DNA from: Thozetella sp. PMI_491
Taxonomy: Eukaryota; Ascomycota; Sordariomycetes; Chaetosphaeriales; Chaetosphaeriaceae
Reading direction: 5' to 3'
Length of the DNA: 64,000 bases
Assembly (NCBI GenBank): GCA_021432635.1
Contig: MU270028.1
Span: 606,420-670,419 of the forward strand
The notes beneath the pieces were generated by a model. That model was not told where the DNA came from and ran no database searches. It saw only the letters and a program-made list of their open reading frames with translations. Made by a program: the position numbers and the translations under genes. This document shows positions 37,364 to 49,759 of the stretch, piece after piece (position 1 is the first letter of the stretch; the number at the start of each line of letters is the position of its first letter).

Positions 37364-39747
37364 CTACACATGTTCCTTTTTTGGACCTTGAATTACGAGC
37401 TCGCCATCTATAAGCTTCGCATAAAGATTCTTGGCTCTGTCTTCCATCTCCTTTGCAGTTGTGAGCGGCCCGGCCGCGTCTCTACTAGTGTTGTTGAGAG
37501 CAAATAACATAGGCAGCATCGAACTCTTGTACACCTCTACCCCAGACTGGGAAATGGAAATGATGGTGAAGAGAACAAAGCCGATAGCAACTATCACCTG
37601 AGCTCCAAGGAAGATAAGCCATCCCCAAACAACGTGGATGAAGGTCTCATTCTCCAAGGCCGTTCCTTGGATGAGGAATGAAAATTGCCCCGGAGGTGGA
37701 TCCCTCGGCTGGAGAGTGCGGAGGCTACACAACGTTAGACAGTGTTTATGGTTTAATGAAGAGGAGCAACGGGATCACCTTACCTATCTGTTGCAGCCTT
37801 TGCCAGCTGGGAGACAATCTCAGTGAGTACCTGGAATGATGCTGCTGGCGAGGCAGTCGACGAGGCAGTAGTGTTTGATGAAGGGCTGTAGAGGGCTTTG
37901 ATAAGAGTTTGGATGATGCGTGTTTCCCCTGTCGAGGTTTGGTATGTCTTTATCCCGTCCCAGAAGAATTCCCACCAGGTGATGCTAACCAGCGTAATCT
38001 GATAAGACTGGATCATCCACGTGTCGATAGAATAGTTATCGCTCCGAATCGTCAACGGCGACGACTCCGGCCCGCGAAGATATATGGGCTGATTGGGAGC
38101 ATCCCAGTTCAGAGTATCAGGGGTACAGTCGGCTAGCCAGCCGTCGTAATTGGAATGAGAACAGGTGAATTGGTATAGTGGAGATGGAGCACCGGCTCCG
38201 ATTACTTCGTCGGACGTGCTGACCACGTTGGTATACGGAACACCATTAACGAATCCCGACTCGAGCTCTTGGACGCAGATGTAGAAGACTGCTTGCATGG
38301 CGAGGAATTGCGGTCGCTCTTTCTCCGTTCCAGTGAAGGGGACGGTCATGTTTGGCCCCAAAGAATAGATGATGGCCATGTTGTAGAACGTGGTGTTTGG
38401 GAGGGATTCTTGGTCCGCAACAAAGGAGTCATTGATGGAAAAGCCAATTAGGGAATAAGGGACTGCAGTCAATTGGAAGGCTCCAAATTCAGGAAGGGAA
38501 GCGTTATAAAAGCCTGGGGTCGCGTCCGGATCGCCGACCACCGAGTAAAAGATGTTCATGGGATTGATGGCACTGTTGTTAAGGCCAGATATGGTCCGTG
38601 TAAAGCTAACGTTGAGTAGGTGACTGATGTCGTACGTCTTGGTGCACACTCCAAGGGTTTGGAAGTTGGGGTAGGTGCAATTTCCCGTGTCGCACGACAT
38701 GGGGTACGACGAAGAGAGAGTAGAATCGCCAAGCGCTGCAGCAATGCCCGAGCTGACTCCAAACCCCATATATAGGCTGTCGATAGCCGACCTGCCTTTG
38801 GGGTATGCCATGTGCCAGCTCGCCGGTATGGTGGCATTGCCTGTCGGACTAGGCGTTGGTAGAACTGGGAAGGAGAATACCAGCTGCGTGATGGGAGACG
38901 TGACGATGCTGAGTGCTAGGACCAGAGATCCAACAGTGACGATGTCCCTATGCAAAGCACTGACGTTAGACACTTTGGGGAGTGGGAGTGTGAGAAGCAG
39001 CAGCGACATACCTCCGCCTCACTTTAGCGAGAAACAGGATGGATCCCCAGGCGCCACGGCTAGACGCATCGAAAATTTCAATGTCCATCAGAGGACGCTG
39101 CCCCAGGAATGCATTCCACTTCCACTGGCTTATGGCCTGCGCCACCGTGAATGTGAGGGTTGCTTTACAGAGCGACGTCAGGAGAGCCAGGATGGTGGTT
39201 GGGTTGGTCGTGATGGGGAGCGATGCCAGGGGTCTGGCGTCGCACACTCCAAGCACAATGATGATAGCTAAGGAAGAAACCCGGTCAGACTCGGCTCCGT
39301 GCGCCATTCTCAAGAGGGCATTGTCTCTAGCCTACCAACAAAGGTCAGAAGGCTGACCAGAAGCAGCCATAGCTCATCGGTCCACTGCAGGACTCGAGAG
39401 AGGAAAGTTGGGTCAGTATATGAAAGAGACCCCTTCGCCGGCAAAGCCTCCGCGACTTCGCCTTCAGGATCGTGCAGTGTCGTGTCGCTAAAGTCTGAGC
39501 CGAAGGTGTTGCTCGGAGTCAAGCGTTTGCACCTGATATCTTCGGCGTCCTCGGCTTGGTAGGCCGGCGGAGCCCTCAGGCCTGTGTCAGAGGCGATACG
39601 GTCTGGCAAAGGCCTGGAAGCATGCCGTGGAGGCACGGCTGGCCGGTAGCGGTCCGGTTCCATAGAACCGTCGTATGAGGATGACTCGAGTTCAACCGGA
39701 ATCTGGAGAGGATAGCTCCAAAAGGTAGGCTGCGGAGAGTTCTGCAT
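37364..39747 (-). CDS. DUF3176 membrane protein, 730 aa
   Basis: Exons are 39747-39336, 39267-39012, 38947-37784 and 37724-37364 (introns 68, 64 and 59 nt), 731 codons with stop. After a 110-residue hydrophilic leader come TM segments around LWLLLVSLLTFVAIIIVLGV, then the DUF3176 hallmark AISQWKWNAFLGQRPLMDIE with FDASSRGAWGSI. Another TM segment follows near SLVLALSIVTSPITQLVFSF. A large, probably extracellular domain (about 380 residues) has many Asn-x-Ser/Thr sites and paired cysteines (SCDTGNCTYPNF). A last TM segment lies near VVWGWLIFLGAQVIVAIGFV. The family has no known function and is common, with variable copy number, in filamentous ascomycetes. The model is intact. Confidence 0.88.
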
Positions 39748-41894
39748 CGTCTTTTTTGCACGGAAAGTCCGCTGGCGACGAAAACGAGACCTTCGCAGAA
39801 CCGTGTAGTGAGGCCATGTTTAAATCGAGTCCAGGAGGCGGGAGGAAGGAGGCAGTGCTTCTATCGAATGCTTGGCATCTGTGCAACCTTGGCGAGCGCT
39901 GCAAGATATTTTTGTGCCGCAACCGAGTTGCACAAAACTGCGATATACTACTTTGGGGCAGCAAATACTGCACTGTCAGTCCTTGGCGGGTAGGTAGGCC
40001 AATCCCATGAGGGGGGGGGCGACAAAGCCAGATGCATAGCGCGCTTCGGAAGCCCAGTGCCCAGCTCAGCTACTATCGGGGTTTCGCTCGCTTGGCTAGC
40101 ATTGTTCTAAAACTGAGACAGGTTACCATGCTGAAGGCTTCCCAAGAAAGCTAATCATGGAATCAATGCATTCGCTGATTGGAGCGTGTGGACGGGAAAA
40201 TGTAGATACGTTATGCAGCAGCCAGACCCATATTGCGACTCCGCCCCCACAGCATCGCTCAACAGCCGACATCTGCCGGCCGGGATCCAAGGCTGGCTCG
40301 CGGCCGGGGATTGGAAGCCTGCAATGCGGCCCATTTTTAGGTCGGTGGCCCCCCCCCCCCCCCCCCTTCTGGATGTTGGCATGTTGGCCGCGGCTGAAAT
40401 AGCCCCTGAGTGGTTGGCCTCTGAGCGGCCTGACGTGCTCTCTTAGGGTTGGTATAGCAGCTATGTAAGCAATCACGGGTATAGCAGCTGCCCGAGTAAG
40501 CAGCCATGGAGGGCTGTGGCGATTATTGAAACAGGCCTTTTGGCCTTAGCCGACTTAACCCTCCCTCAATGCAGTCGCACCAGCCACGCCGGGCGACCGC
40601 TTTCCCGCACATCTAGGTGCTTACCGATCGGCGAAGCTCCGATGTGTGCATATATATGACGGATACTCTTCATTCCGGAGAGCGATTAGCTTATTGGCTC
40701 TTACTGCACATCTGTGTGGCATCCGAGGACTAGAAGCCGTGCATCCATGCATGATCACATGCGACTGATCGGGAGACACAAACTTCCCCTGGTGCGCGGT
40801 CCGGCTTGGGGGAGCGATTCTCAGTAGTTTCGGAATATTCCTTCGAGTGGCCATCACTGCGGCCTCCCATATGCACGATACCAGTGCCGGCCTATAGAGA
40901 GTGCAGATGTCAATCAAAAGGTGGTCGCCAAGGGCTGAAGATGTACACAAAGAGCTCGATGGTTCTGGAGGAGGACCGGGGGCCGAAAGTGGCGGCCATG
41001 GTCCTGAAATATACGGAAATTGTGTAGGCTGCGGGGGCTCGTGCAACTGTGCTGATGTAGAACTTTCTTCACTGTGAACGTTACGAGCTACCGGTGACGG
41101 CATCACGCTCTTATCGACCCCGGCACATTGCGTCGTGTTGGGGTCCTCTCCTGTGATCATTCGCAATCAACCGGATGATAGCAGAGGTGAAACCTTCCTC
41201 AGCTAAAAATGTCGTTGAATGCAAGCCTGGCTAAGACCCCACTATTGCATTCCTTGGCAGGAAGAGTCCAAGTGCACACGCCTCTGACTCCCCAGACCTC
41301 CCAGGAAGGATTTGAGAACAGGCACATCCGTTTGGTGACACAATACCACGGGGGTTCCGAAGAGAGGTGATTCATGAGGGCGGGGCTGCTTGGCTTGGCC
41401 CAACTAGTGGAAGAGAACATCGAGTCTAGCGTCCGTAGCGTTGCAACTTTAGTTTCTAATTTTGTGCTTACTAGCGGGGGCTCGCTGTTTGTCTTGGCGT
41501 GGGAAAGGTCACGCACGGATATATGGAGGTATCTTGAGATTAGGATAGGAACCAAAGATAAATGGCGACAACGATATCGCGTCTACCCTCGTGATGATGG
41601 ACTAGTGCTGCTAAAGCAAGATCTTCCTTCACAAATGCTTCCAACTTTTCTTCCACGACCCCAGGCCGCTTGTCAATATCCTGGGTAACCTGGACGAAGT
41701 ATTAAGGGCCGTTTCCGCCCATACCTGCGGATTAATCATGCGAATCATGTTTGATCGAACACTGCTTGGCGAGACTCGTGATCAAAGCGACTTCTAAGTC
41801 TATGCTACTTTGCCGAGTCTGGAGTCTAGCCGTCACTTTGTAAGCTAGTCAAAGATTCATCCTCGGCGGTGAGCCGCGAGAGAAAGCGGCCAAC
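39748..41894. other. Long intergenic stretch, no gene supported
   Basis: Frames at 40621-41166 (-) and 41374-41688 (+) are open but show no recognised sequence or splice pattern. A C18 homopolymer lies at 40349-40366. Confidence 0.4.
40349..40366. repeat. Poly-C run of 18
   Basis: Eighteen consecutive C on the plus strand. Homopolymers of this length are prone to assembly error, so the true length is uncertain. Confidence 0.8.
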
Positions 41895-44026
41895 CTAGTC
41901 CTCAAACAACCAAAACCCTTCCATCGGGGCAAGCGACTCATCAAATAGGGGCATTTCCTCCACCCCGCTCCCATATATGTCCATTGCTGTTTCCGCTTCG
42001 AATAAGGAGGAATAGGTTGAGTTATTTGGCTCTTGTGTCGGGTGCGTAGCAACTCGTGGAGACTGCCGAGATCTCATCCCGGACCGAAAATAGTCCCAGG
42101 TCTCAGCTTGTCTCGCACCCACTTCCGTGTTTGTGTCCCTATTCCCTGGTCTCCCGAGGCCGGAATCCCACAACCTGCAGAGCTGAGGGCCGAATTCGTC
42201 AAAGAGGACGGCAGCATCAGCAGGCAGAGCGGGCGGCGGATCTTGGAGACGGGGCTGTTGTTTTACGCCATCTTTCGCCCGAGTAAGCACCACAAGAGCC
42301 CCATGGGCAGATCCCCAGCGATGGCCGAGCTCGTTGAGTGCCATTCGGATGACATTGAACTCGTGCTCGGCAATTTCACTCAGTGTCTCGTATCTAAACC
42401 CTGTAACCTGGACGAGGCCTGCCGCCAGGGCGTAGAAGGTGAAGACAGGGCCAAGATACCGGAGCTGGTCTCTGGACAGGAACTCCTCAATGATAGTGAC
42501 TACAAATGATGACGCCATTAGCGAGACCGTAGATGCAGGAGCTTGGCTCCCCGAAGACCTATGGAGAATGATGAGAGACACGAAGTAAGGGACTGCGAGC
42601 TGGCGGGCTTCAAAATTATATGGTGCAAGCGTCCGGGCCTCGTCCGATTGGAAGAGGCGAAGTTGCGATGGTAGCTCCTTCAGCCACCGAAACAGAGCGT
42701 TTTCGAACTGCTGCTTGCGAAAGCTGGTCAGCTGTCGTCGTCGTTGGGCCTCAGCAATGTCGCTCATCTGCCTGCATATCGATATGTACGCGACAAATAA
42801 ACTGGCGTGAAGGCTGGGGACAGCAAAGTCCTCTATAGAAGGAGGCTTTACGTTGCTGTCCTCCAGATTGATGGTTCTTGGCCGGCCTGTACCGACCGAT
42901 ATGATGCTGTCGCGGCTCTACAAGCAACTGTATTAGAGCTGGCATTTCCGATATAGAAGAAAAAACACTTACAACTAGAGTCCACCAAAGGCGGCGTCGA
43001 AAGTTTTTGAACGGTCCGTCTTCGGGTTCCTTATGGAGACCTACTTGGTATGCAAGCTCGACCCCAATGCGCACCCAGAAGCCGCTCGTGCTAGTCGAAA
43101 TCTTTTCCGGCCCAGTTGGGTTCCACCACTGCATAATGATTACAGCCACAATAGCCAGCAGGGTGTTCTGCTCGTAGCTGTGGAAAAAGAGCGCCTTCGC
43201 TCTCTCGAAGAAATCGGCCGAGGATGCATAGACGAGAGGACTCGATGAGACACGGCTTCCGGCGAGGAAGACGGACTGCAGGAGCAGCAGTGAAGGCCGG
43301 CGCTGATCGCTCTCCTCCAGCCACCGTCTTTCAAGGATTGGCATCCACGGATGGCATCGCTCCATGAAGGCATCGATCAAACTCTCACGGATGGCCCGCG
43401 GCGGCAGGTCAAATGCCCTCCGCAGGCGTAAGGACCGCACATCGAGATCGGCAAGCTCCGGTTCTCCACTAGGGTTTTTTGGGGGGACCGCTGTGTTCTC
43501 CGTGAACGGGACTTGCCCTCCTAGGTACTCGCTGCGCCCGACGTAGCTCCGCTCCGTAGACGGAGTTTCATACGCGTCCGGCTTGGGAAGCTGTATCCGT
43601 GGGGACATGGCATCGCCCACTAGCCGGGTTGTGCCGGTGCTCGCGTCCAAGGTTGGGTTTTCACATTCTGATGCGATAGTCAGACCAGTGCCGGCGGAGA
43701 TGCCGAGCTCCGCTTGCTCGTGTTCAGCGATGCCGCGGAGGGGTGCAGGGCTAGTGCTATATCGTTTCCGCTTGCGTTGATGCGGACTGTCACAACCTAT
43801 AAGCAACTGCTACTGTGACAAACACATCTTTTGGGGAAGTGCGGCAGCTTACCGACATGGATAGTCCCCGAGCCTGCAATTTGTGCACGGCCGGTTACCC
43901 TCGGCAAGGTCGCATTTGACCTATTCACGAGAGTGAGCATGAGATTCTCTTTCGGAGCGTAAAGAGCCCTACTTTCTTCTTGTGGCATATTGAACATGCC
44001 TTGCTGCCTCTATAAGGCGTCGGCAT
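41895..44026 (-). CDS. Zn2Cys6 transcription factor with fungal_trans domain, 652 aa
   Basis: Exons are 44026-43973, 43920-43853, 43786-42973 and 42917-41895 (introns 52, 66 and 55 nt), 653 codons with stop. The zinc cluster is spread over the first two exons: Cys11 and Cys14 in ACSICHKKK end exon 1, and exon 2 gives VKCDLAEGNRPCTNCRLGDY with Cys21, 30 and 33, then Cys40. All six ligands are present only after splicing. A basic stretch PHQRKRKRY follows. The fungal_trans region includes IRESLIDAFMERCHPWMPIL, GFWVRIGVELAYQVGLHKE, RRRLWWTLVSRDSIISVG and GRPRTINLED. This is a normal-length nuclear regulator. No obvious pathway genes are adjacent, so targets are unknown. Confidence 0.9.
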
Positions 44027-44437
44027 GGCGTGAGCCTGGTGCTATTTGTCTGGATGGCTGGTCTTCTGCAGAAGACGAAGGGGGACTGCGGAGCGGAAGG
44101 TCGATGTAGCCTACATGCCAATCCGTCATAGCGGGCGTTAAAGTGCCAGCCCCAGTTTGCGGGGTCGGAACGGGCTTATTTCAACCGAGGCCCAGCTGCC
44201 GTTAGTGCATTTAGTGGACGTACCAACAAAGGGCACTAGAGGCTGAGATTTGGCCAAAAAATAAAATACAAGGCCCTATTATTCTGCTAATACTTACTAT
44301 AACTTTAGGCCCTATAGTTACTATCTGCCTTCCCATAACACATGAAACACCGTGTCCATAGTTCATCCCCTGCCAGGTATCGAGAACATCTGAATTGACA
44401 GCCAAGGAAACCTCCTTGGAAAGCATTATTGCCTGGC
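44027..44437. other. Intergenic, no gene seen
   Basis: Region upstream of the regulator's start codon; it probably contains its promoter. Confidence 0.5.
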
Positions 44438-44749
44438 ATGGGTCAAGCGAGCACAGCAATCGTGAGCTCAACAGCCGCGTCTAAAGCACCAAGGTTCCCC
44501 AAGCTCGGACCTAGGCGCAACACCAGGGTAGAAGAGAACGAGATACTTGAATGGCCTATCGAAGAGAGAGGCGAAGACCTGGATTCGTATTCGGATGAGA
44601 AGCTGCTGCGCTGGGTGGAGGAATATGTACGACTAGCACAGGGACAAGAACCACCCGGGATTCTTGTGCTCAATAGTTCGGTCGCGACACCTGCACATCC
44701 AATGCCTCGGAGTCAGGACGCGCGCCTGCGATCAACCCGGCTGAGCTGA
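44438..44749 (+). CDS. Small hypothetical protein, 103 aa
   Basis: An ATG at 44438 opens a 104-codon frame. It has a basic N-terminus (SKAPRFPKLGPRRNTRV), an acidic amphipathic middle (EILEWPIEERGEDLDSYSDE, then KLLRWVEEYVRLAQGQ) and a Ser/Arg-rich end. No domain is recognised. The balanced composition makes it a plausible gene, but there is no family support. Confidence 0.35.
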   Translation: MGQASTAIVSSTAASKAPRFPKLGPRRNTRVEENEILEWPIEERGEDLDSYSDEKLLRWVEEYVRLAQGQEPPGILVLNSSVATPAHPMPRSQDARLRSTRLS

Positions 44750-44855
44750 GGTCTGTTGAAGATGCAAAAATACCAGTAGGAGCAGGAAGCTAGAGACGTT
44801 TTAGGGCAGCATTGGCCTCAAGTCTAGCCTTCGAGAAATGATACATTGCCAAAAA

Positions 44856-44880
44856 ATATATATATATATATATATATATA
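44856..44880. repeat. TA dinucleotide repeat
   Basis: About twelve TA units, directly beyond the outer end of the left arm of the tRNA inverted repeat. Confidence 0.85.
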
Positions 44881-44938
44881 TTGAAAGAGGGAAGGAAGAG
44901 GATTGAAAGGGGAAAAAAGAATGGATATGAGAGTTTGT

Positions 44939-45010
44939 TGCCCTCACTAGGACTCGAACCTAGGACCTCGACATTACTAGTGTCGCGCTCTACCGCTGAG
45001 CTATAAGGGC
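44939..45010 (-). tRNA. tRNA-Thr (anticodon AGU)
   Basis: 72 nt without intron. The acceptor stem GCCCTTA pairs with TGAGGGC (one T-G pair). The D arm is GCTC/GAGC, the anticodon stem is CGACA/TGTCG around loop CTAGTAA (anticodon AGT at 34-36), and the T arm contains GGTTCGAGTCC. The discriminator base is A. A T6 run (Pol III terminator) follows about 20 nt downstream on the minus strand. Confidence 0.93.
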
Positions 45011-45481
45011 TCGATGGAAAATTCCGCCGCTAGAAAGAGTTTTGAAAGAAGGATGAGCGCTGGTCTTAGTTTTAATGGGGTTGTGCTTGGACCAGCGCAG
45101 CTTTAGGCCCACCAAGCTGAGCAGGGGCAGACTGATTCACATGCACTTTGGCTGCCGGGTCGTCGCTCGGGTCTATCGGTTGCTGAGGAGAAAATGAGGT
45201 CACTCTGATTTGGGCCAATATTTATGAGAGCCTCGTTGAGGCGCTCGACGCACACGACAATAGAGTCAACGCCTATGACCAGCCGCTATCTCCACTGCAG
45301 GGGTCGAGGCGTTTCTCCAGCAGCAGCTTTACACTCAGCGCCCTGGTCGGTCGCCTAAACCCGAACTGGAATGACCTGATCCCGGCAAATACCGACGCTA
45401 CCCATTCGTGATTCATTCTATTTTTTTCTTTCTCAGAATTCTTGTTTTAGGTATCCTTTTAGTGTCCCTGGTTTCCATCGA

Positions 45482-45553
45482 GCCCTTATAGCTCAGCGGT
45501 AGAGCGCGACACTAGTAATGTCGAGGTCCTAGGTTCGAGTCCTAGTGAGGGCA
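45482..45553 (+). tRNA. tRNA-Thr (anticodon AGU)
   Basis: Sequence identical to the copy at 44939-45010 but on the opposite strand. Internal A and B boxes are present (TAGCTCAGCGG and GGTTCGAGTCC). A long T-run about 20 nt downstream serves as the Pol III terminator. Confidence 0.93.
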
Positions 45554-47591
45554 ACAAACTCTCATATCCATTCTTTTTTTTTTCTTTTCAATCCTCTTTC
45601 CTCCCCCTTTTTCATGTTGGTTTTTTGCTCTCGCAACCACCGCTGTACTACAAGCACCGATTTATCAATTTTGCTGTTTTTGGTTTTAGAATCCAGAGAA
45701 ATGAGTCGTCAGCCCCGAAGCTATAATTTTGCACAGCTCATACAAAGAAAACCATTACGAACTTCCCTCAGGTGTAAAATTTCGAGCTTTACGAGATTTA
45801 CAACCAGTCTCAATTTCTCTTAATTTTAGCTAATGGGTCCAATATTCCCACTGGGTCACTTGATTCAACTCAACCTTCTTGTACATTGCCTTAAGCTGTA
45901 GGTGCCACAGTTATGCCCCTGTATACACTACACTGGCCCTGGAAGCCATGGAAATCTTTAGTAGCGTAGATACCATTAGGATCAGAACGGCACGGATATT
46001 CTGTGCGTCTCAAAGCACTGAAAATGCCTCAATTTTACTCGCTGTATCGGCCTAATTGGGTGTAAATATTAGAGCTCGTCGTCTTTTTAAATATAATTGC
46101 TGGAAAACTCTCCGGTATTCTCAGGAAGTCTTACTGGCTGTTAATGCTCTGGTTCGTACCGCATTGGGTACCTAGTTGGACAAGATGGACAAGCTTTCCA
46201 GAGGGCGAGTGCACCTCACATAGTATATCTGCTAGTCCAGAATTACTTTGTGGCTCTCTGCGAGCAAGCCTCTGATTACAACATATGAATGTTTGCTCCT
46301 AACCACATCACTTTACCGTCTCCATGCCTCCTTCTCCGTACAAATCCGGCAGCCTGTGATTCAACTCTGCCTCTGTTACAATGTCGAATCATTGAGGAAA
46401 GGAATATATTTGGCACCGCTACTGTGGAAGTTGGCATTTAGTGCAGTTTTCCCCAATATGCACTATGTGCGGGCACTCCCTTCCCGACAGCCCCTATGGA
46501 AGAACGCAGAAAGCAAGACAAGATCCGGTACCCCAGAAAATGCACATCGCACACCTAGCTATGATCTGGCATATTTCGCTGTCAGATAACCTCGTCGCAG
46601 CCAGGCCAGTAGTGTATATCCCTCTTTTGGCTATGCCAATCTGTCGAATGGGCCGTCTGCTACTTGCCCAGCCCCCAGTCTCGAACACTATTATCTCCGA
46701 TGGGCACCACTCCGCGGGAGAGACCAGGAACCTTGGCATTCGGAGGTCCATGGATCGAAGCACGATTCTGAGGTTCTTAAAGGGGCACTCGAAACGTTGA
46801 TTGATAGAGCACGCATGGACGCGATATCTTGCCACGCACTTGTCAAAGTCACCTAAACAGATTTCCTGGGGTTCACAAGTCTTGCGAATTGCGCATTAAG
46901 TCGCATCGAGCCCAAGATTATCTCGCTTGTCAAATAAGAGATTGAAGAAGCTAGATCGATAAGCCCTGAGTTTCTAGACAGAGTCCGTTCAAGCCAGGAG
47001 AGGAACCCTACAAAGGATTCTGGCTATGCAATCAATGTTGAAGATCGACGACGCGCCAACTGGAAGAGGCACTATGTCAGGCGGACAGCCAACGATGACT
47101 CTGGGATTTTGCGATCCCTCATACCGAACAATTTTAACAACAATCATGACTTCCTAATTCTGTTTATTCTGTTCAAAGGCAACGGGCAGAGGTTTGCGGG
47201 TTTCATTGGCCTGTGGCGTTTCTTCAACAACCCAGGGATAGCCAGAGGAACGAAGACTTCTCGTGTGTGATACTTTTTGATAGAAACGATTGAGTGCCTC
47301 AGAGGCATGACACGGCCACCTTGCTTCAGCAACTCAACTGCCCCACTAAATCCTTGCTGCCAAGACCTTGTGAAGTAGCCGAACTGAGTCTAACCCAAGA
47401 GAGCCGCCACCACATTTACCCCAACATCTGTGCTTCTTATCTACAACACCCCGACCGACCTTCTACTCCCAGGGTTAGAAATCGAATCATCACACCACGC
47501 TTAGGAGTATTCTCACACAAGTATCCCATCATATGAACAAGTCTCTAATTTGGAACAGCACCGCGACAGAACTGCCGATTGAAGACAGACT
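45554..47591. other. Long intergenic stretch, no gene supported
   Basis: About 2 kb with only short open frames and no recognised protein sequence. AT-rich parts lie near 45560-45830. It ends at the promoter of the carboxypeptidase. Confidence 0.4.
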
Positions 47592-49365
47592 ATGGCTCGG
47601 CCAAAGCCACTCTTGATAGCAGCAATGCTGCCGCTGGCGTCAGCGCAGTTTGTGTCTCCGCCAAAAGAGCTGATAGACGCCGTGGGTTACGCCGGGGTTC
47701 CAGTCCGGTACAAGGAGGTGCCGGTAGGTATTTGTGAGCTTGATCCCGCCGTTAAGAGCTTCTCGGGGTACGCCGACGTGGGCGATGATGAGCACATATT
47801 TTGGTGGTTCTTCGAGAAGCGCGGCAGTTCTACCGATGCCCCATTGACGGTTTGGCTCAACGGCGGCCCCGGAGCTAGCTCTATGATCGGCCTCTTTCAA
47901 GAGCTCGGCCCATGCGGTATCGACTTTTTTGGTGCACCTTATAGCAACCCATACTCTTGGAGCAACGTGAGCAACATACTGTTCATCGACCAGCCAAACC
48001 ACGTTGGGTTCTCTTATGCGAAAACAGTACCCGGTTACAAGAGGAGGGGAGACGTGGTAGTCCTGCCACAAGAGTCTTGTCCGGAATATGCTACCGAATG
48101 CGGTACCTACTCGTACCCCAACTTGACCCTCTCTGCCAACTCTACCGTCAATGCGGCCCCCAGCTTTTGGAAGACATTGCAGGGCTTCATGGGAGTCTTC
48201 CCCCAATATTCCAGCCATGGTCTCATTATAGCCACAGAAAGCTACGGCGGTCATTACGGGCCAGTCTTCACCGCATATGTCGAACAGCAGAATGAACTCG
48301 ATCCTCCCGGGGCGAAGAATATCCAACTTCAAGGTCTCCTGATTTTGAACGGATGGTTCGTAGCCCGGAGCTCTGCCTGGTATCGGCAGTCGCTGACCCG
48401 AGTCTCGCAGGCTTGACCCAATCCTTCAGTACCAAGCATTTTATAACTTCTCTGTCTATCCTGGCAATACCTATGATCTCCCATCGCTCAACAAGAGCAC
48501 CGAGACGCTCCTCTTCAATAGTCTATACGGCCAGGGAAACTGCCTCGACCAGCTCTTGGACTGCCAACGGACAGGGGGTGATTCGATCTGTTCAAAGGCC
48601 GACCATTTCTGCTCTTCCCAGGTAGAACGTGTGTACACGGAGCTGCTGGATCGAGACCAATACGATGTCCGCTATCTAAATCCGGATCCTTTCCCTTACC
48701 CATTTTTCGGCGATTATCTTAACACAGCCAAGGTCCAAGAGGCGATCGGTGCATTCACCAACTTTTCGAGCAATGGCGTGGTACAGACCGCTTTCGCCGG
48801 CACCGGAGACGATGCCCGAGGCGTGGATACAATCGAGGATATTCGCTACCTGTTGAGTAAAGAGATCGCAGTGGCCATCATAGCGGGTGACGCCGATGCT
48901 AACTGCAACTGGTTGGGCGCCGAGGCTGTCGCAGAAAAGATTGGGGCGAAGGGCTTTGCAAAGGCAGGGTACACAGATATACGCACGAGTGATGGTGTTG
49001 TGCATGGGCAAGTAAAACAAGCCGGCAACTTCAGTTTTGTGAGAATCTTTGAGAGCGGTCATATGGTTCCCTTTTATCAACCGTTGGCGGCATTGGCGCT
49101 ACTCAACCGGACTATTCACGGTCTAGACCTTCACACCGGAAGTTTAGCTGTAAGCGCCAACTATTTGACGAAAGGGTCGCAGAGAAGCACCTACCGACAG
49201 GGGAACGCGACAGTACAATGGAAGGTTACGCCACGGAATCTCACATACGACGTCGAAAGGAACCGGCCGGGGCAACCATGGGGACAAATGCAACAAAATC
49301 TAGCAAGGCCACTAACTGACCCTCTTTTTCAGCAATTCCCGACTGATGAGCCTCATGACCTGTAA
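47592..49365 (+). CDS. Secreted serine carboxypeptidase, family S10, 576 aa
   Basis: Exons are taken as 47592-48359 and 48403-49365, 577 codons with stop. A signal peptide (MARPKPLLIAAMLPLASAQF) starts the protein. S10 enzymes remove C-terminal residues at acidic pH. The oxyanion block WLNGGPGASSM, the catalytic Ser217 in TESYGGHYGP, an Asp near residue 419 in AGDADANCNW and His476 in ESGHMVPFY are all present. There are many Asn-x-Ser/Thr sites and paired cysteines. The usual Gly before Glu-Ser-Tyr is Thr here. The intron (48360-48402, 43 nt) is needed to restore frame into LDPILQYQAFYNF, but its acceptor GAG is weak, so a few residues at the join are uncertain. The product is probably an extracellular nutrient-scavenging protease. 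Confidence 0.88.
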
Positions 49366-49759
49366 TAGCTTCATACTATAGCAATATAATGTCCCTAGAT
49401 AATTGAAATGAGCTTTACAGACACGCTAAAAGTGGCTTGGCAAGCATGACTCCCGTTACACTACATTGATGTCGAGGATGCCGACACCCGCTGCGGGTGT
49501 CGCACTCAACTTAAGCTCGGGATGTCGTGGTGCAAGACCACCTGTTTCAATATCACCACTGTATTCGGTGGTGTATGGAGCTACGTGGCAGATTACTATA
49601 GTTTTTGGTTTGGATTTGAGCGACTGGACACGAAGCAGAAAGTGCACACCTGGGGGAAGCCGGACACGCTGTGCACGCTATACAAAATCGGGGATATAGA
49701 TCTCCCTGAGAGTAATTTAGCATCTATGGCTCAAGATACAAGTCACTGATAGGTGCATC
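49366..49759. other. Intergenic, no gene supported
   Basis: An ATG-initiated frame at 49522-49749 (75 aa, with VADYYSFWFGFERLD) is open but unrecognised. It may be the end of an uncharacterised small gene or chance. Confidence 0.35.

Larger units (their letters stand above)
44882..45610. repeat. Inverted repeat carrying two tRNA-Thr genes
   Basis: The left arm (about 44882-45018) read on the minus strand and the right arm (about 45474-45610) read on the plus strand share the tRNA, the 14-nt upstream TTTCCATCGAGCCC and about 55 nt downstream (ACAAACTCTCATATCCATTC, then a T-run and CAATCCTCTT). The spacer is about 455 bp. The arms differ mainly in T-run length and a few bases, so the duplication is fairly recent. 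Confidence 0.85.

Noticed and set aside
40621-41166. 181-codon minus-strand frame between the DUF3176 gene and the regulator
   Set aside because: Pro/Ser-rich without any recognised block. Not supported by introns or family similarity.
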